From the NCBI RefSeq assembly GCF_963666675.1, contig NZ_OY762929.1, forward strand, positions 6,094,501 to 6,158,500: a DNA stretch of 64,000 nucleotides. Reading direction: 5' to 3'. Of this stretch, positions 37,805 to 47,139 are shown piece after piece. Within the stretch, counting starts at the first letter, position 1. Each line of letters starts with the position of its first letter. The translations under genes were made by a program, and so were the position numbers. The notes beneath the pieces are model-generated. The model was not told where the DNA came from. It worked only from the letters and a program-made list of their open reading frames with translations, and made no database searches. This stretch comes from an uncultured Desulfobacter sp. GTDB lineage: Bacteria; Desulfobacterota; Desulfobacteria; Desulfobacterales; Desulfobacteraceae.

Positions 37805-39691
37805 TTAATTCCTAGGTCTATTTTGTCGGAATGCGCTGATGGCCACCATGAGCACGGAGATGGCTGCCGGGGTCATGCCGTCAATTCGGGATGCCTGGCC
37901 CAGGGATGCCGGACTGATCCGGTCAAGTTTTTCTCTGATCTCATTGGACAGGCCGTGGGCCGCATCAAAGGAAAATTCAGTGGGAATTTTTATCCGTTCC
38001 AGATCCTCAAATTTTTTAATTTCATTGTACTGCCGCCGAATATACCCTTCATATTTAATTTCGATTTCCACCTGCCGGGCTGCTCGGTCCTGGACGGGTT
38101 CCGGGGCCGGGGCTATCTGCTGTAACAGATTGTAATTGAGCTCCGCTCGTTTGAGCAATTGACTTAACGGCACACCTGTCTCAATGGGATTGGAGTTATG
38201 GTCGCTAAGAAACGCATTGGTTTCATCGCTGGGTTTGACCACAACCTGGTTGACCCGTTCAAGCTCTTTCTTTGTGGCTTCCTTGATCCGGCAAACTTCA
38301 TCCAGGCGGGCCTGGTCTGTCAGCCCGTATTCATAACCGATCCGGGCCAGCCGCAGATCTGCGTTGTCTTCCCTGAGCAGCAGCCGGTATTCGGCCCGGG
38401 AGGTGAACATGCGGTAGGGTTCTTTGGTGCCCCGGGTAACCAGGTCATCCACCATGACACCGATATAGGCCTGGGAGCGGTCCAGGATGAACGGCGGACG
38501 GCCAAGGATCTTTGCCGCTGCATTGGCCCCGGCCCAAAGCCCCTGGGCGCCGGCCTCTTCATAGCCGGATGTGCCGTTGATCTGCCCGGCCAAAAACAGC
38601 CCCCCTACCTTTTTGGTTTCAAGGGCCGGCGTCAGTTCCAGGGGCGACACATAATCGTACTCAATGGCGTATGCCGGGCGCATGATATGGGCCTGTTCAA
38701 GGCCTTTGACCGAGCGCACCACCTGGTACTGGATCTCCAGCGGCAGGCTATTGCCCAGGCCCGATGCATAGATTTCCTTGGAGTCAATGCCTTCGTATTC
38801 CAGGATGACATGGTGGGAATCCCGGTCCGGAAATTTTACCACCTTGTCTTCAAAGGAAGGGCAGTACCTGGCGGACTGACCCTTGATATGCCCGCCGTAC
38901 AGGGCTGAATATTTCAGGTTGTTGCGGATGACGGCATGGGTGTCCGGGTTGGTCTGGCCCATGAAGCTTGGCAGCATGGGGGTGGTGACCTTGTCGGTGG
39001 AAAAGGAAAACGGTTTGATCACCTCGTCTGATCCGTGGACATTGAATTGTGAAAAATCAATGGAGTCGGCATGCAGGCGCGGCGGGGTGCCGGTTTTCAT
39101 TCGGCCCATTTCAAGTTTCATGGACTCAAGGCTTAAGGCCAATCCCGTGGAGGCAAATTCTCCGGCACGCCCGGCCTGGATTCTGGATGAACCGATATGG
39201 ACGGTGCCCCGCAGAAAGGTGCCGGTGGTAATGACCACGCTGGCGGCCAGATATTCAAATCCCGTATTGTCGACAATGCCTTTGATTTCATTGTTTTTAA
39301 TGATCAAAGATTCCACCATGGCCTGCTTGAGATCCAGGTTCTCGGCCTTTTCCAGGACAAGTTTCATGTGCCTTGAATACATGTTCTTGTCATTCTGGGT
39401 CCGGGTGGACTGGACCGCCGGGCCTTTACGGGTGTTCAGGGTCCGGTACTGGATGGCCGAAGCGTCTGAGATTTTTGCCATCCACCCGCCCAGGGCATCA
39501 ATCTCTTTGACCAGCTGCCCTTTGGCTGTGCCGCCGATGGATGGGCTACAGGGCATGGCCGCAATTTTGTCCATGTCAATGGTGAGCAAAAGGGTGTTGC
39601 AACCCATGCGGGCCGCAGCCAGTGCTGCTTCGCATCCGGCATGTCCTGCACCCACCACAATGACATCATATCTGTTTTTAAACGTGTTCAT
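37805..39691 (-). CDS. mnmG: tRNA uridine-5-carboxymethylaminomethyl modification enzyme MnmG
   Basis: 628-residue FAD protein that, with MnmE, modifies the wobble uridine of several tRNAs. The FAD-binding GAGHAGCEAALAAARMG is at the start. GidA signatures follow: CSPSIGGTAKGQLVKEIDALGG, TRKGPAVQSTRTQNDK, GTPPRLH, RYCPSFEDKVVKFPDR, and the C-terminal helix block YEGYIRRQYNEIKKFE. Transcribed alone with AAGGATG before the start. mnmE and rsmG are not adjacent. Confidence 0.97.
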   Translation of the reverse strand: MNTFKNRYDVIVVGAGHAGCEAALAAARMGCNTLLLTIDMDKIAAMPCSPSIGGTAKGQLVKEIDALGGWMAKISDASAIQYRTLNTRKGPAVQSTRTQNDKNMYSRHMKLVLEKAENLDLKQAMVESLIIKNNEIKGIVDNTGFEYLAASVVITTGTFLRGTVHIGSSRIQAGRAGEFASTGLALSLESMKLEMGRMKTGTPPRLHADSIDFSQFNVHGSDEVIKPFSFSTDKVTTPMLPSFMGQTNPDTHAVIRNNLKYSALYGGHIKGQSARYCPSFEDKVVKFPDRDSHHVILEYEGIDSKEIYASGLGNSLPLEIQYQVVRSVKGLEQAHIMRPAYAIEYDYVSPLELTPALETKKVGGLFLAGQINGTSGYEEAGAQGLWAGANAAAKILGRPPFILDRSQAYIGVMVDDLVTRGTKEPYRMFTSRAEYRLLLREDNADLRLARIGYEYGLTDQARLDEVCRIKEATKKELERVNQVVVKPSDETNAFLSDHNSNPIETGVPLSQLLKRAELNYNLLQQIAPAPEPVQDRAARQVEIEIKYEGYIRRQYNEIKKFEDLERIKIPTEFSFDAAHGLSNEIREKLDRISPASLGQASRIDGMTPAAISVLMVAISAFRQNRPRN

Positions 39692-39856
39692 AACATCCTT
39701 AACTATTTTTACAGGGACTTAATATAATGGCTGCGGGCTGTTGGTCAAGCTTTCCCTGGGAATTTTCACCTTGGCAAATTCACTTGTAATCTGTATGGTT
39801 ATGGGTTTGATCAAGTGTGCAACGTGTATTAATAAAGGTATGAAACGGGGGAAAAA

Positions 39857-40786
39857 TTGGCAGATGCGGACCGAATGAAGCGTTACTCGGATTATAATGC
39901 CTATCTGCGCAGCCTGTTTGGTGAGCGCGTGCAGAAAATTTCCGTGGATGCCGGGCTGACCTGCCCGAATCGGGATGGAAGCCTGTCGTCGTCCGGGTGT
40001 ATTTACTGCAATGCAAAAGGGTCGGGTACCGGCGCCTTTGCCAGGGGGCTTTCCATTTCCCAGCAGATTGAAGCCGGCAAGATCGGCGCCGTAAAAAAAT
40101 ACAAGGCCAGAAAATTTCTTGCCTATTTTCAGTCTTTTACCAATACATATGCACCGGTGGATCATCTTAAAGCCTTATATGATGAGGCCCTCTCCTGTGA
40201 GGGGATGGTTGGTATGGCTGTGGGCACAAGGCCCGACTGTGTGGACCAGGAGAAGATTGATCTGCTTGACTCATATACAAAAAACTATCTTATCTGGCTG
40301 GAATACGGGCTTCAGTCCGCCCACGACGCCACCCTTGCCCTGATTAACCGGGGGCACGATTTTAAGGCCTTTGAAGCGGCCATGGCCCTGGCTGCCCGGA
40401 AAACCAAATTGAATGTCTGTGCCCATATCATCCTGGGCCTTCCCGGAGAAACCCGGGAGATGATGCTGGATAATGCCCGGATTCTGGGCGATCTGGGGGT
40501 AAACGGCGTCAAAATTCATTTGCTTTATGTGGTCCGCGGCACCGCTTTGGACACGATGTATGCCCAAGGGCGGTATACGCCTTTGGAGCAGCAGGAATAT
40601 GTGGACCTGGTCTGCGATTTTCTGGAGCGGCTGCCCAGGTCCATGATCATCCAGCGGATCACGGGGGACCCCCATGCCGATGAGCTTGTGGCCCCCTTAT
40701 GGTCGGCCCGGTACCGGGAGACATTCAACATGATCCAGCATACCCTTGAAGCCCGGGATTCCTACCAGGGAAAATGCTGGGCCTAA
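39857..40786 (+). CDS. YhcC-like (TIGR01212) radical SAM protein
   Basis: 309 residues. TTG 39857 has a GGGGG site 5-6 nt upstream; ATG 39875 is a possible later start. Cluster-binding cysteines are in CPNRDGSLSSSGCIYC, the unusual spacing typical of the YhcC family. Then AYFQSFTNTYAP, VGTRPDCVD and LEYGLQSAHD. The family is close to Elp3-type radical SAM enzymes, and its substrate is not established. It is convergent with rhlE. Confidence 0.88.
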   Translation: MADADRMKRYSDYNAYLRSLFGERVQKISVDAGLTCPNRDGSLSSSGCIYCNAKGSGTGAFARGLSISQQIEAGKIGAVKKYKARKFLAYFQSFTNTYAPVDHLKALYDEALSCEGMVGMAVGTRPDCVDQEKIDLLDSYTKNYLIWLEYGLQSAHDATLALINRGHDFKAFEAAMALAARKTKLNVCAHIILGLPGETREMMLDNARILGDLGVNGVKIHLLYVVRGTALDTMYAQGRYTPLEQQEYVDLVCDFLERLPRSMIIQRITGDPHADELVAPLWSARYRETFNMIQHTLEARDSYQGKCWA

Positions 40787-40804
40787 ACACCGGGCCGGGC
40801 TATT

Positions 40805-41929
40805 TTAAACCGGGAGCAGCGGCTCCTCTGTCATTTTTCTACCCAGGGCTTTTTCGATCAAGGTGATGGTTTTATTATCTTCCCGGGTTGTAAAGGTGTA
40901 TGCCTGGCCGGGTTTATTCGCCCTTCCCGTCCTGCCGGTTCTGTGGATATAGGTTTCAACCGTATCCGGCAGATCATAATTGATCACATGGGAAACCCCT
41001 GATACGTCAATTCCCCTGGCGGCAATATCCGTTGCCACAAGGATTTTGAACGAGCCGCTTCTGAACCCTTCCATGGCTTTGCGCCGCTGGTTCTGGGATA
41101 AATTCCCCTGTAAAGAGACGGCGTTGAACCCCGATTTTTTTAACTGGACGGCAAGGCTTTTGGCTTTATGTTTGGTCCGCGTAAAGACAATGGTGCTGTC
41201 CATGCCGTTTTTTGCAAATAAGGTTTTAAGCAGGGCGGTGCGCTTTTCCTTCTGGACATTAAACCGGCCATGGGAGATCTTGGGCGCGGGGCCGGTCCGG
41301 TTGATCTGGACTTTAACGGGGTGGTTTAGAATGTCCTGGGCGAGCTTGCCGATCATTTTGGGCATGGTTGCAGAGAAAACCAGGGTCTGGCGTTTTTGGG
41401 GCAAAAACCGGATGATTCGTTTGATATCCGGCAAAAATCCCATATCAAGCATCTGATCGGCTTCGTCCAGAACAAGGGTGTCAATCGCCCTAAGGCTCAG
41501 GGCCTTTTCATTCATGAGGTCCAGGAGTCTTCCCGGGCATGCCACAACAATGTCCACGCCCTGTCTAAGGGCCTTGATCTGGGGATTTTTTCCGACCCCG
41601 CCGTATACGGCTACGCTTTTAACCGGGATGTGCTTTGCCATCATGATGATACTTTCATGGATCTGTTCGGCCAGTTCCCTGGTGGGGGCCATGATCAGTG
41701 CGGACGGCGCGGCGGACGATGCGGTGCGGTTTGCGGTGAGCAAGTGCTGGAGAATGGGCAGTACAAAGGCAACGGTTTTCCCGGTGCCGGTCTGGGCCAG
41801 GCCAAGGATATCTTTGCCCCCGAGGACGGGGGGAATGGCTTGCTGCTGGATTGGGGTCGGGCGGGTGTAGCCCGCGTCACGAATACCCGACTGGATGCCG
41901 GGGTGAAATTGAAACTGGGTAAAACTCAT
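40805..41929 (-). CDS. rhlE: DEAD-box RNA helicase, RhlE-like
   Basis: 374 residues. All helicase motifs are present in order: Q-motif TRPTPIQQQAIP, Walker A AQTGTGKT, PTRELAEQ, DEAD (LVLDEADQMLD), SAT (VFSATMP), then VFTRTKHKAK, TDIAARGIDV and HRTGRTGRA. There is no long C-terminal extension. It unwinds short RNA duplexes, in ribosome assembly or cold adaptation. Its upstream region is long (~500 nt) and carries hairpins. The neighbouring cold-shock gene on the same strand fits a cold-response role. Confidence 0.92.
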   Translation of the reverse strand: MSFTQFQFHPGIQSGIRDAGYTRPTPIQQQAIPPVLGGKDILGLAQTGTGKTVAFVLPILQHLLTANRTASSAAPSALIMAPTRELAEQIHESIIMMAKHIPVKSVAVYGGVGKNPQIKALRQGVDIVVACPGRLLDLMNEKALSLRAIDTLVLDEADQMLDMGFLPDIKRIIRFLPQKRQTLVFSATMPKMIGKLAQDILNHPVKVQINRTGPAPKISHGRFNVQKEKRTALLKTLFAKNGMDSTIVFTRTKHKAKSLAVQLKKSGFNAVSLQGNLSQNQRRKAMEGFRSGSFKILVATDIAARGIDVSGVSHVINYDLPDTVETYIHRTGRTGRANKPGQAYTFTTREDNKTITLIEKALGRKMTEEPLLPV

Positions 41930-42296
41930 TTAAACTCCTGAACGCAGACCTTTTTCAGTATTGGGGCCGTATCATGCGGCCCTCTATTTTTTTGTGATCT
42001 GCTTACAATATATATTGTGTGAAAAAAGGTAAGACGAAGATTAAGGGCGAACCCTCAACTTGAAGAAGATACAACGGGCGTATCCAACAACATCTCCATA
42101 CTGTTTTCACGGTTAAGTATCAGTAAAAACGTCAACGTGCGATGTTTGTCAGACAACGCGGCCGGCGTGCCGTCTCTGTGAGAGGAGAACTCTGACAGGA
42201 AACATGTCTTTCCGGCATTTAAATAGTGTAGTAACTAAGACGGTCGGGGCTGGCCGCAGAAGACTTCTGCGGCCAGCCCGGGCCTTATCGGCCAAC
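41930..42296. other. Long region upstream of rhlE with palindromes
   Basis: About 370 nt without a gene. It contains GGGCCG-tatcatg-CGGCCC at 41964-41982, a perfect 14-bp palindrome ACAATATATATTGT at 42005-42018, and a 16-bp perfect stem at 42247-42279. It may be a structured leader of rhlE or host a small RNA; no known family was recognised. Confidence 0.5.
42247..42279. repeat. 16-bp perfect inverted repeat
   Basis: GGGCTGGCCGCAGAAG at 42247-42262 is the exact complement of 42264-42279, with one central base. There is no T-run on either side, so it is not an ordinary terminator. Confidence 0.75.
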
Positions 42297-42330
42297 AAAA
42301 AAGCCCCCGAGAAGAAAAGCTCTCAGGGGC
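42297..42330 (-). terminator. Terminator of the cold-shock gene
   Basis: On the minus strand GCCCCTGAGAG...CTTCTCGGGGGC is followed by a T-run, ~120 nt downstream of the csp stop. Confidence 0.85.
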
Positions 42331-42449
42331 CGTAATAACTGTTCAGATGAAAGCGTTCGAAATTCGCCAAAACCCTTTCAGGTTTTCCTCGGGAGACCGG
42401 GAAAAAAAGATAAGGTCAGTCCATGACAGTTATCAATAAAGGTGGTCAG

Positions 42450-42653
42450 CTAGATCACTGTAACATTTGCAGCAGCCGGACCTTTGGGGCCCTGCTCAAT
42501 GTCAAATGTAACCTGATCGCCTTCGTTCAGGGTCTTAAAACCTGTTGCGTTAATGCCTGAATGATGAACAAAGACATCTTTTCCACCATCTTCTACTTCG
42601 ATAAATCCAAAACCTTTAGTTTCGCTGAACCACTTTACGGTACCTTTTGCCAT
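42450..42653 (-). CDS. Cold-shock domain protein
   Basis: 67 residues, the standard size of CspA-type proteins. RNP1 KGFGFIEV and RNP2 VFVHHSGI are intact. Binds single-stranded RNA/DNA and melts RNA structures. AGGAG lies 10 nt before the ATG. A sigma-70-like promoter at 42781-42808 gives a leader of ~120 nt, common in cold-shock genes and compatible with RNA-level control. Confidence 0.96.
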   Translation of the reverse strand: MAKGTVKWFSETKGFGFIEVEDGGKDVFVHHSGINATGFKTLNEGDQVTFDIEQGPKGPAAANVTVI

Positions 42654-42780
42654 GTTGGCGGTCTCCTAAATAAAAAAATAAAAATTTGCTTCTAACTTTG
42701 GGGGTAATCACAGAAAATAAATAATGAGATATACACCTTAAGGAAGGAACATATGCATGCACTTAGCATACATTTTACGT

Positions 42781-42808
42781 AGTATACTGGAAAAAAAGAG
42801 AATGTCAA
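42781..42808 (-). promoter_or_regulatory. Promoter of the cold-shock gene
   Basis: On the minus strand TTGACA (42803-42808) and TATACT (42781-42786), 16-nt spacing. Near-consensus sigma-70 hexamers in an AT-rich region. Confidence 0.75.
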
Positions 42809-42882
42809 CATCAAACCTGTAAAATGTAAAAATTTTTTAAAATTATATCGCTTTTCTTAACAACCTGTCCGGATGAAAAAAA

Positions 42883-43926
42883 TCAGAACCCGAGTTCGTA
42901 GGACTCGAATCCGGATGACCGCAGCGCAGTTCTTTTTTTACCGTCCTGACGAATGATCAGGCATTCAGTGTTTTCAAGGCTGTTGATAAGTGTCAGGGCC
43001 TGTTGGGTGTCCATGACCATCAGTGCTGTGGCAAGGCCGTCGGCCCGGGTGCAGGTATCGGAGATCACCGATGCCGATACCACACCGTTTTCAACAGGAT
43101 AACCGGTTTTCGGGCTGATAATGTGGGAGTATACGTGCCCGTTTTTTTCAAAATAGTTTCTGTAATTGCCGCTGGTGGCGATGGCCTTGTTGTCCAGGCG
43201 CACTTCTTTATACAGACCGGCATTCAAAAAGCCTTTTTGGGGATTTGCGATACCCACGATCCATGCCTTGCGATGCTTGTTTTCTCCTGCGCCGACAAGC
43301 TCTCCGCCGATCTCCACAAGGTAATTCTCAATGCCGCCTTCCTTGATCAGGCGGGCAATTTCATCCACGCCGTACCCTTTGGCGATGGAGCCTAAATCCA
43401 GTGTGATATGGGGCATTGTTTTGGTCAGGGTATGATCCCCTATTTTAAGCTTGCTAAACCCGATACGTTTGAGGGCCGCGTCGATCTGTTCCGGTTCAGG
43501 CGCCGTATCCCGCCGCCCTTTTGTGCCGAAGCCCCACAGGTCCACCAGGGGTTTGATCGTGCCGTCCCAGGCCCCGTCGGTCAGGGTATACAGTTGCCTG
43601 CATTGGGCCAGCACCTGGTAAAAATCTTCGGAGACCTTGAAACGTTGGTCTTTGGGCGCGGCATTGAACCGGGACAGTTCGCTGTCTTTCCGGTACATGG
43701 ACAACCGGGCATTCACCTCTTTTAAGCGAAGATCGATTTTTTCCTGCCATAAACTTCTGGACAGCGGTTTGGCCGAAATCATCTTGATGGAATAGCTGGT
43801 GCCCATTGTCTGGCCGGTAAACACATATTCCCGGGCTGCCGGAGATTCGACCGGTAAAATCAGGGGTGTTCCAATCAGCAGAGTGAGCACAACGATAAAC
43901 TTAATGATATACTTGGGTTCAGACAT
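42883..43926 (-). CDS. apbE: FAD:protein FMN transferase ApbE
   Basis: 347 residues. Exported enzyme that attaches FMN covalently to threonine in target flavoproteins such as Rnf/Nqr subunits. An N-terminal signal-anchor (YIIKFIVVLTLLIGTPLIL) precedes the body. Family motifs are TGQTMGTSYSIKM, LDLGSIAKGYGVDEIA, LVEIGGELVGAGE and the metal-binding region SVISDTCTRADGLATALMVM. AGGAG lies 9 nt before the start. No Rnf or Nqr genes are adjacent. Confidence 0.93.
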   Translation of the reverse strand: MSEPKYIIKFIVVLTLLIGTPLILPVESPAAREYVFTGQTMGTSYSIKMISAKPLSRSLWQEKIDLRLKEVNARLSMYRKDSELSRFNAAPKDQRFKVSEDFYQVLAQCRQLYTLTDGAWDGTIKPLVDLWGFGTKGRRDTAPEPEQIDAALKRIGFSKLKIGDHTLTKTMPHITLDLGSIAKGYGVDEIARLIKEGGIENYLVEIGGELVGAGENKHRKAWIVGIANPQKGFLNAGLYKEVRLDNKAIATSGNYRNYFEKNGHVYSHIISPKTGYPVENGVVSASVISDTCTRADGLATALMVMDTQQALTLINSLENTECLIIRQDGKKRTALRSSGFESYELGF

Positions 43927-44010
43927 GGACGTTTTCTCCTGGTTCAGTTAAATGTATAGCATCTGTTTTCTAACATACCGGGGCGGATAGGTCTATTTGG
44001 GGGCTCATTC

Positions 44011-45753
44011 TTAAAATACCGGATTCAGTGTTTTTAAAAGCCTTGAACCGTCGATGATTGACCGGACTTCCCGTTTGAAAGCCGTATGCCGGTTGTATTT
44101 TTGTTTGCAAAATTCATGGAACAGATCCTGGGCTGTTTTCGTTTCGCCTTTAGCCGTATATACTTCGGCAATGCTTCCCAGTACCATTGCCGCCCTGTCA
44201 TATGCCCCCCTGTGGGTATTGGAAACAATATCATCCACTCGTTTTTTTCCGATTTTTTGTGCCCATTTAAAATTTTGCTGTGTATGGTATTCAGACAGAT
44301 TTGCGGCCTTAAGTCCGTTTAAAATTTCGTTGTAGAAGAAAAGAGGGGTGGTTATCTCCTCTGGAATTACGAATTTGTCGGAATACGCCTGCCAATTATG
44401 AAGACTTCTGTCCAGCACCTGCTTTATGGCGCCTGCGGCGGTCTCAAACTCTGAGGCAGCCGCCGCAACGCAGCCGAAGACCAGGCTGACATTGAGTCCG
44501 TAAGACCAGCCAAGGCTTTTGGCTGTCTGTACCATCTCCACGGCAGCCTTGAGATTTCCGTTCATGAGCAGTGCTTTCATGTAAAGATTTTTCTCATCGT
44601 CACTCATTCTCTTTTTTCCGGCGTAAAAATCAAGTAGCCAGGTCAGCCCGGTTTCCCGTTGGTTCAGTTCTATTGCTTCTGTCATGGCCTGTGCCATATT
44701 TTCATCATTGGGTCTGGAATAGAATTTTTCAAATTTGCCTTCAAGGATACCCGCGTCGTTTCCTGCGGAACGGGACGCCTCGACCAGCATCTGGCTGACC
44801 GCTTCCCTTTTTTTGCCTTTCTTTACCAGCTTGATGGCCTGCCTTGCGATGGTGCACGCTTTGTCAAACTTTTTTTCTACCATGAGCAGATCCAACCAGA
44901 ACAGATAGCCGTTGGGCTGGGCACTGCCCCACGATCTGGCCAGTGTTTCCACCCCTTTGATCCCCTCCGTGTGATGCACCGTTTCAAGAAGCAGGCTTGA
45001 CGGTCTGCCTTCAAGCCCTTTTTTCTCCAACAGGGACTTCCATTCCGGGTAAAATGATTCAAGATCTTCCATTTTTTCCTGCCTGGCATCAATGACATCA
45101 CAAAGCATGGGATATGCGGCGTTATTTTCCATTCTGTTATGCCGGTATGAGGCCTCCAGGTCCATGGCGTTTGTAAAGTCCTTAACTCTTTGTTTTCCTT
45201 CGGAGTTATCATAGACACAGCGGGCATGGCGCGCACGCTCCTCCCGCCAGTCAAGATCAGGGTAGGGCAAATAAAAGTCGGATCGTTCCAGCTCCGCCAT
45301 GAGTCCGAACAGGGCGTCGTATACAATTCGGGCCTTGCCTGTATCCCCGTTTAAAAACAGGTCGTCGGCTTTTGCAAACAACTCGGCCATTTCATCTGAC
45401 TGCTCATCGCTGATAAACTCCGGCTCATCATCATAATAATCGTGGTCTTCCCAATCCCAGTCGTCAAGGCCCTCATATTCCCCGTTTTCAATGTTCTCAA
45501 TCCGCTTTAAGATGTCCTCTTTCAACGCCTGTATGTCAGCAAGTAATTGATCCACACCGGCAACCGGGTTGATTGAACGCTCTGCCCCCGGCCGCCGGGT
45601 TTTAATTCTATCAAGAAATCCAAGCCGCCCGGATGAGGATTCATCCTGTGCCATGTTAAGAATCAGTTCAATCAGCTGTTCCTTTGACAAGGACCGGCAT
45701 ATATTTTCCACCGCCTCAAGATAGGGCTTTAGGGCAATTGTGTTGTTTTTCAT
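44011..45753 (-). CDS. Large helical (TPR-like) protein of unknown function
   Basis: 580 residues, no family recognised. An acidic stretch (EGLDDWDWEDHDYYDDEPEF, about 95-115) follows an N-terminal helical region. The rest is helical with TPR/SEL-like spacing (AKADDLFLNGDTGKARIVYDALFGLMAELE; IAEVYTAKGETKTAQDLFHEF). There is no signal peptide, so it is cytoplasmic. It stands next to the integron integrase remnant, but its composition resembles the chromosome and it is not flanked by attC sites, so it is probably a host gene at the integron edge. Confidence 0.6.
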   Translation of the reverse strand: MKNNTIALKPYLEAVENICRSLSKEQLIELILNMAQDESSSGRLGFLDRIKTRRPGAERSINPVAGVDQLLADIQALKEDILKRIENIENGEYEGLDDWDWEDHDYYDDEPEFISDEQSDEMAELFAKADDLFLNGDTGKARIVYDALFGLMAELERSDFYLPYPDLDWREERARHARCVYDNSEGKQRVKDFTNAMDLEASYRHNRMENNAAYPMLCDVIDARQEKMEDLESFYPEWKSLLEKKGLEGRPSSLLLETVHHTEGIKGVETLARSWGSAQPNGYLFWLDLLMVEKKFDKACTIARQAIKLVKKGKKREAVSQMLVEASRSAGNDAGILEGKFEKFYSRPNDENMAQAMTEAIELNQRETGLTWLLDFYAGKKRMSDDEKNLYMKALLMNGNLKAAVEMVQTAKSLGWSYGLNVSLVFGCVAAAASEFETAAGAIKQVLDRSLHNWQAYSDKFVIPEEITTPLFFYNEILNGLKAANLSEYHTQQNFKWAQKIGKKRVDDIVSNTHRGAYDRAAMVLGSIAEVYTAKGETKTAQDLFHEFCKQKYNRHTAFKREVRSIIDGSRLLKTLNPVF

Positions 45754-45778
45754 AATTTACCTTTGTTTCCTGCTTGTT

Positions 45779-46458
45779 TTATAAATCATCCAGGGGACTG
45801 GGAACGCCATGCCCGCCTTGCTGCAGGACATGGGTATAGATCATGGTCGTCAAGACATCCTTATGCCCAAGCAGCGCCTGAATGGTTCGGATGTCGGTTC
45901 CTTTTTCAAGAAGGTGGGTGGCAAAACTGTGGCGAAAGGTATGGGCACTGATTTTTTTAGGGATTTGTAATTTATTCACCACTGTTTTGATCGCTTTGTT
46001 TACGGCGCTGGGATCAATATGGTGACGTCTGGTTTTAGCGCTTCTCGGATCCTTAGACAGCTTTCTTGAAGGAAAAACATACTGCCAGTTCCATTCCCTG
46101 GCCGCATTGGGATATTCGTCTTTTTTGTGGACCTTACGGTGTCTACCTCACCGGTCAATGGGGTTTTTAAAACCTTTTTATAAAGGAATATTAAGGCGTT
46201 CATGGCTTGGTTCTGGGTCGCAGGGGCCACGTTCTTTTCCACGGCCAGCCAAGTCAGGAATCTCTCAATTTTTTCTTCCCCATTTGTCAGATCGGATTTG
46301 TTTTTCATATTGTGGAACATAATGAACCGTTTGATCCAGTCACAATAGGTTCGTTCGGTATGGATGGAGTAGTGTTTTACCCGCATCATCTCATGGACCT
46401 GATCCATTATTTTTTTTCTTTTCTGGATTGACAATTTTCTGTCTCCTGAATACATCAT
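45779..46458 (-). pseudogene. intI: Integron integrase (IntI), internally deleted
   Basis: Remnant of a tyrosine recombinase. The N-terminal part (46458 downwards) has the integron-type SAM-like domain: QVHEMMRVKHYSIHTERTYCDWIKRFIMFH and NVAPATQNQAMNALIFLYK. After GEVDTVRS the sequence jumps to KKDEYPNAAREWNWQYVFPS in another frame. That block is the extra segment specific to IntI proteins, and is followed by RRHHIDPSAVNKAI, HTFRHSFATHLL and LGHKDVLTTMIYTHV. About 125 residues, with the first catalytic Arg and Lys, are missing and the frame is shifted, so the enzyme is dead. Its divergent orientation relative to the cassettes is as expected. Confidence 0.92.
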
Positions 46459-46706
46459 TACACAATGATTTTTTACCTGATATTGATATTTTTCACAAGT
46501 TATCAGGGAAAACAGAATTGATAATCAATGGTTTGCGCAGCTCCGCTGCGCAAATGGCCGAGTTGACTAAAGTCCAAAGTTTGGCCTGCTCCGCTGCGCT
46601 ACACAAACCAAACTTTGGACCAGTCAAGGTTCCCGATTAACCAGACGCTGCGCGCCCGTTATCCGGGAACCTTGACTGGTCAACTCGGCCATTATGTCTT
46701 AGAAGA
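46459..46706. other. intI-cassette junction region (probable attI area)
   Basis: Lies between the integrase remnant and the first cassette gene, where attI and the cassette promoter Pc normally sit. It holds an inverted repeat CCTGATA/TATCAGG (46479-46509), a 10-bp stem at 46532-46554 and the three-way palindrome at 46553-46693. I could not define an attI core with confidence. Confidence 0.5.
46553..46693. repeat. Perfect three-way-junction palindrome
   Basis: Outer arms AATGGCCGAGTTGAC (46553-46567) and complement (46679-46693). They enclose two hairpins: GTCCAAAGTTTGG (46572-46584) with 46608-46620, and CAGTCAAGGTTCCCG (46621-46635) with 46664-46678. All three stems (15, 13 and 15 bp) are perfect and nearly abut. 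A further 10-bp stem (46532-46554) overlaps the outer arm. No coding frame is present. Confidence 0.9.
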
Positions 46707-46989
46707 ATGATCAAAATTCAAGAAAACTATAAAGATTTTGTACCACACCCAAAAATCATAAAATCCGCCAAGCGTTTGGTTGCTGGATTGCCTCAGGAAA
46801 GAACGGTTGGACTGAATACAATTATTTTGACAAACACCAAGGCCCTGAATAATAAAAAACGGAGAAAGAAAACTAAATCTCGAAAACGAAAAGTTGCTTT
46901 AAATCAATTCTGCGGGTGGTATATTGAGAGATGGCAGAGCAACCCAGCATACATAGAATTGTTAATTGACAATATCTTCTTAAATTTCC
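46707..46989 (+). pseudogene. HExxH metallopeptidase-like cassette gene, 5' part (interrupted by IS)
   Basis: First gene of the cassette array. The 94 codons encode MIKIQENYKDFVPHPKIIKS..., a Lys/Arg-rich linker, and FCGWYIERWQSNPAYIELLIDNIFLNF. The frame is broken at 46989/46990 by a 9.19-kb insertion flanked by AAATTTCC. Joining 46989 to 56189 (dropping one duplication) restores one frame of 173 residues that continues PSWLFFSNFFVELTLGQTIFHEVGHHIH. The apparent extension of this frame to 47033 is IS sequence. Confidence 0.85.
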
Positions 46990-47139
46990 GTGTCCTTTCG
47001 GCAAGCCTGTGTAAATCAAAAAAATTAAGATAACATTCAAAACAGACCCGATCCAAAAAAACAGTGTGTAAGGCGATGAGGGATAGTTTGCAGTGCAAAA
47101 ATGTGTCTCAAAACATACTGGATTGGCTAAAAGGTCGTT

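Noticed and set aside
46459..46552. A LexA box or attI core near intI.
   Set aside because: Only a CCTGATA/TATCAGG inverted repeat is visible; it does not match a LexA consensus, and no convincing attI core could be set.
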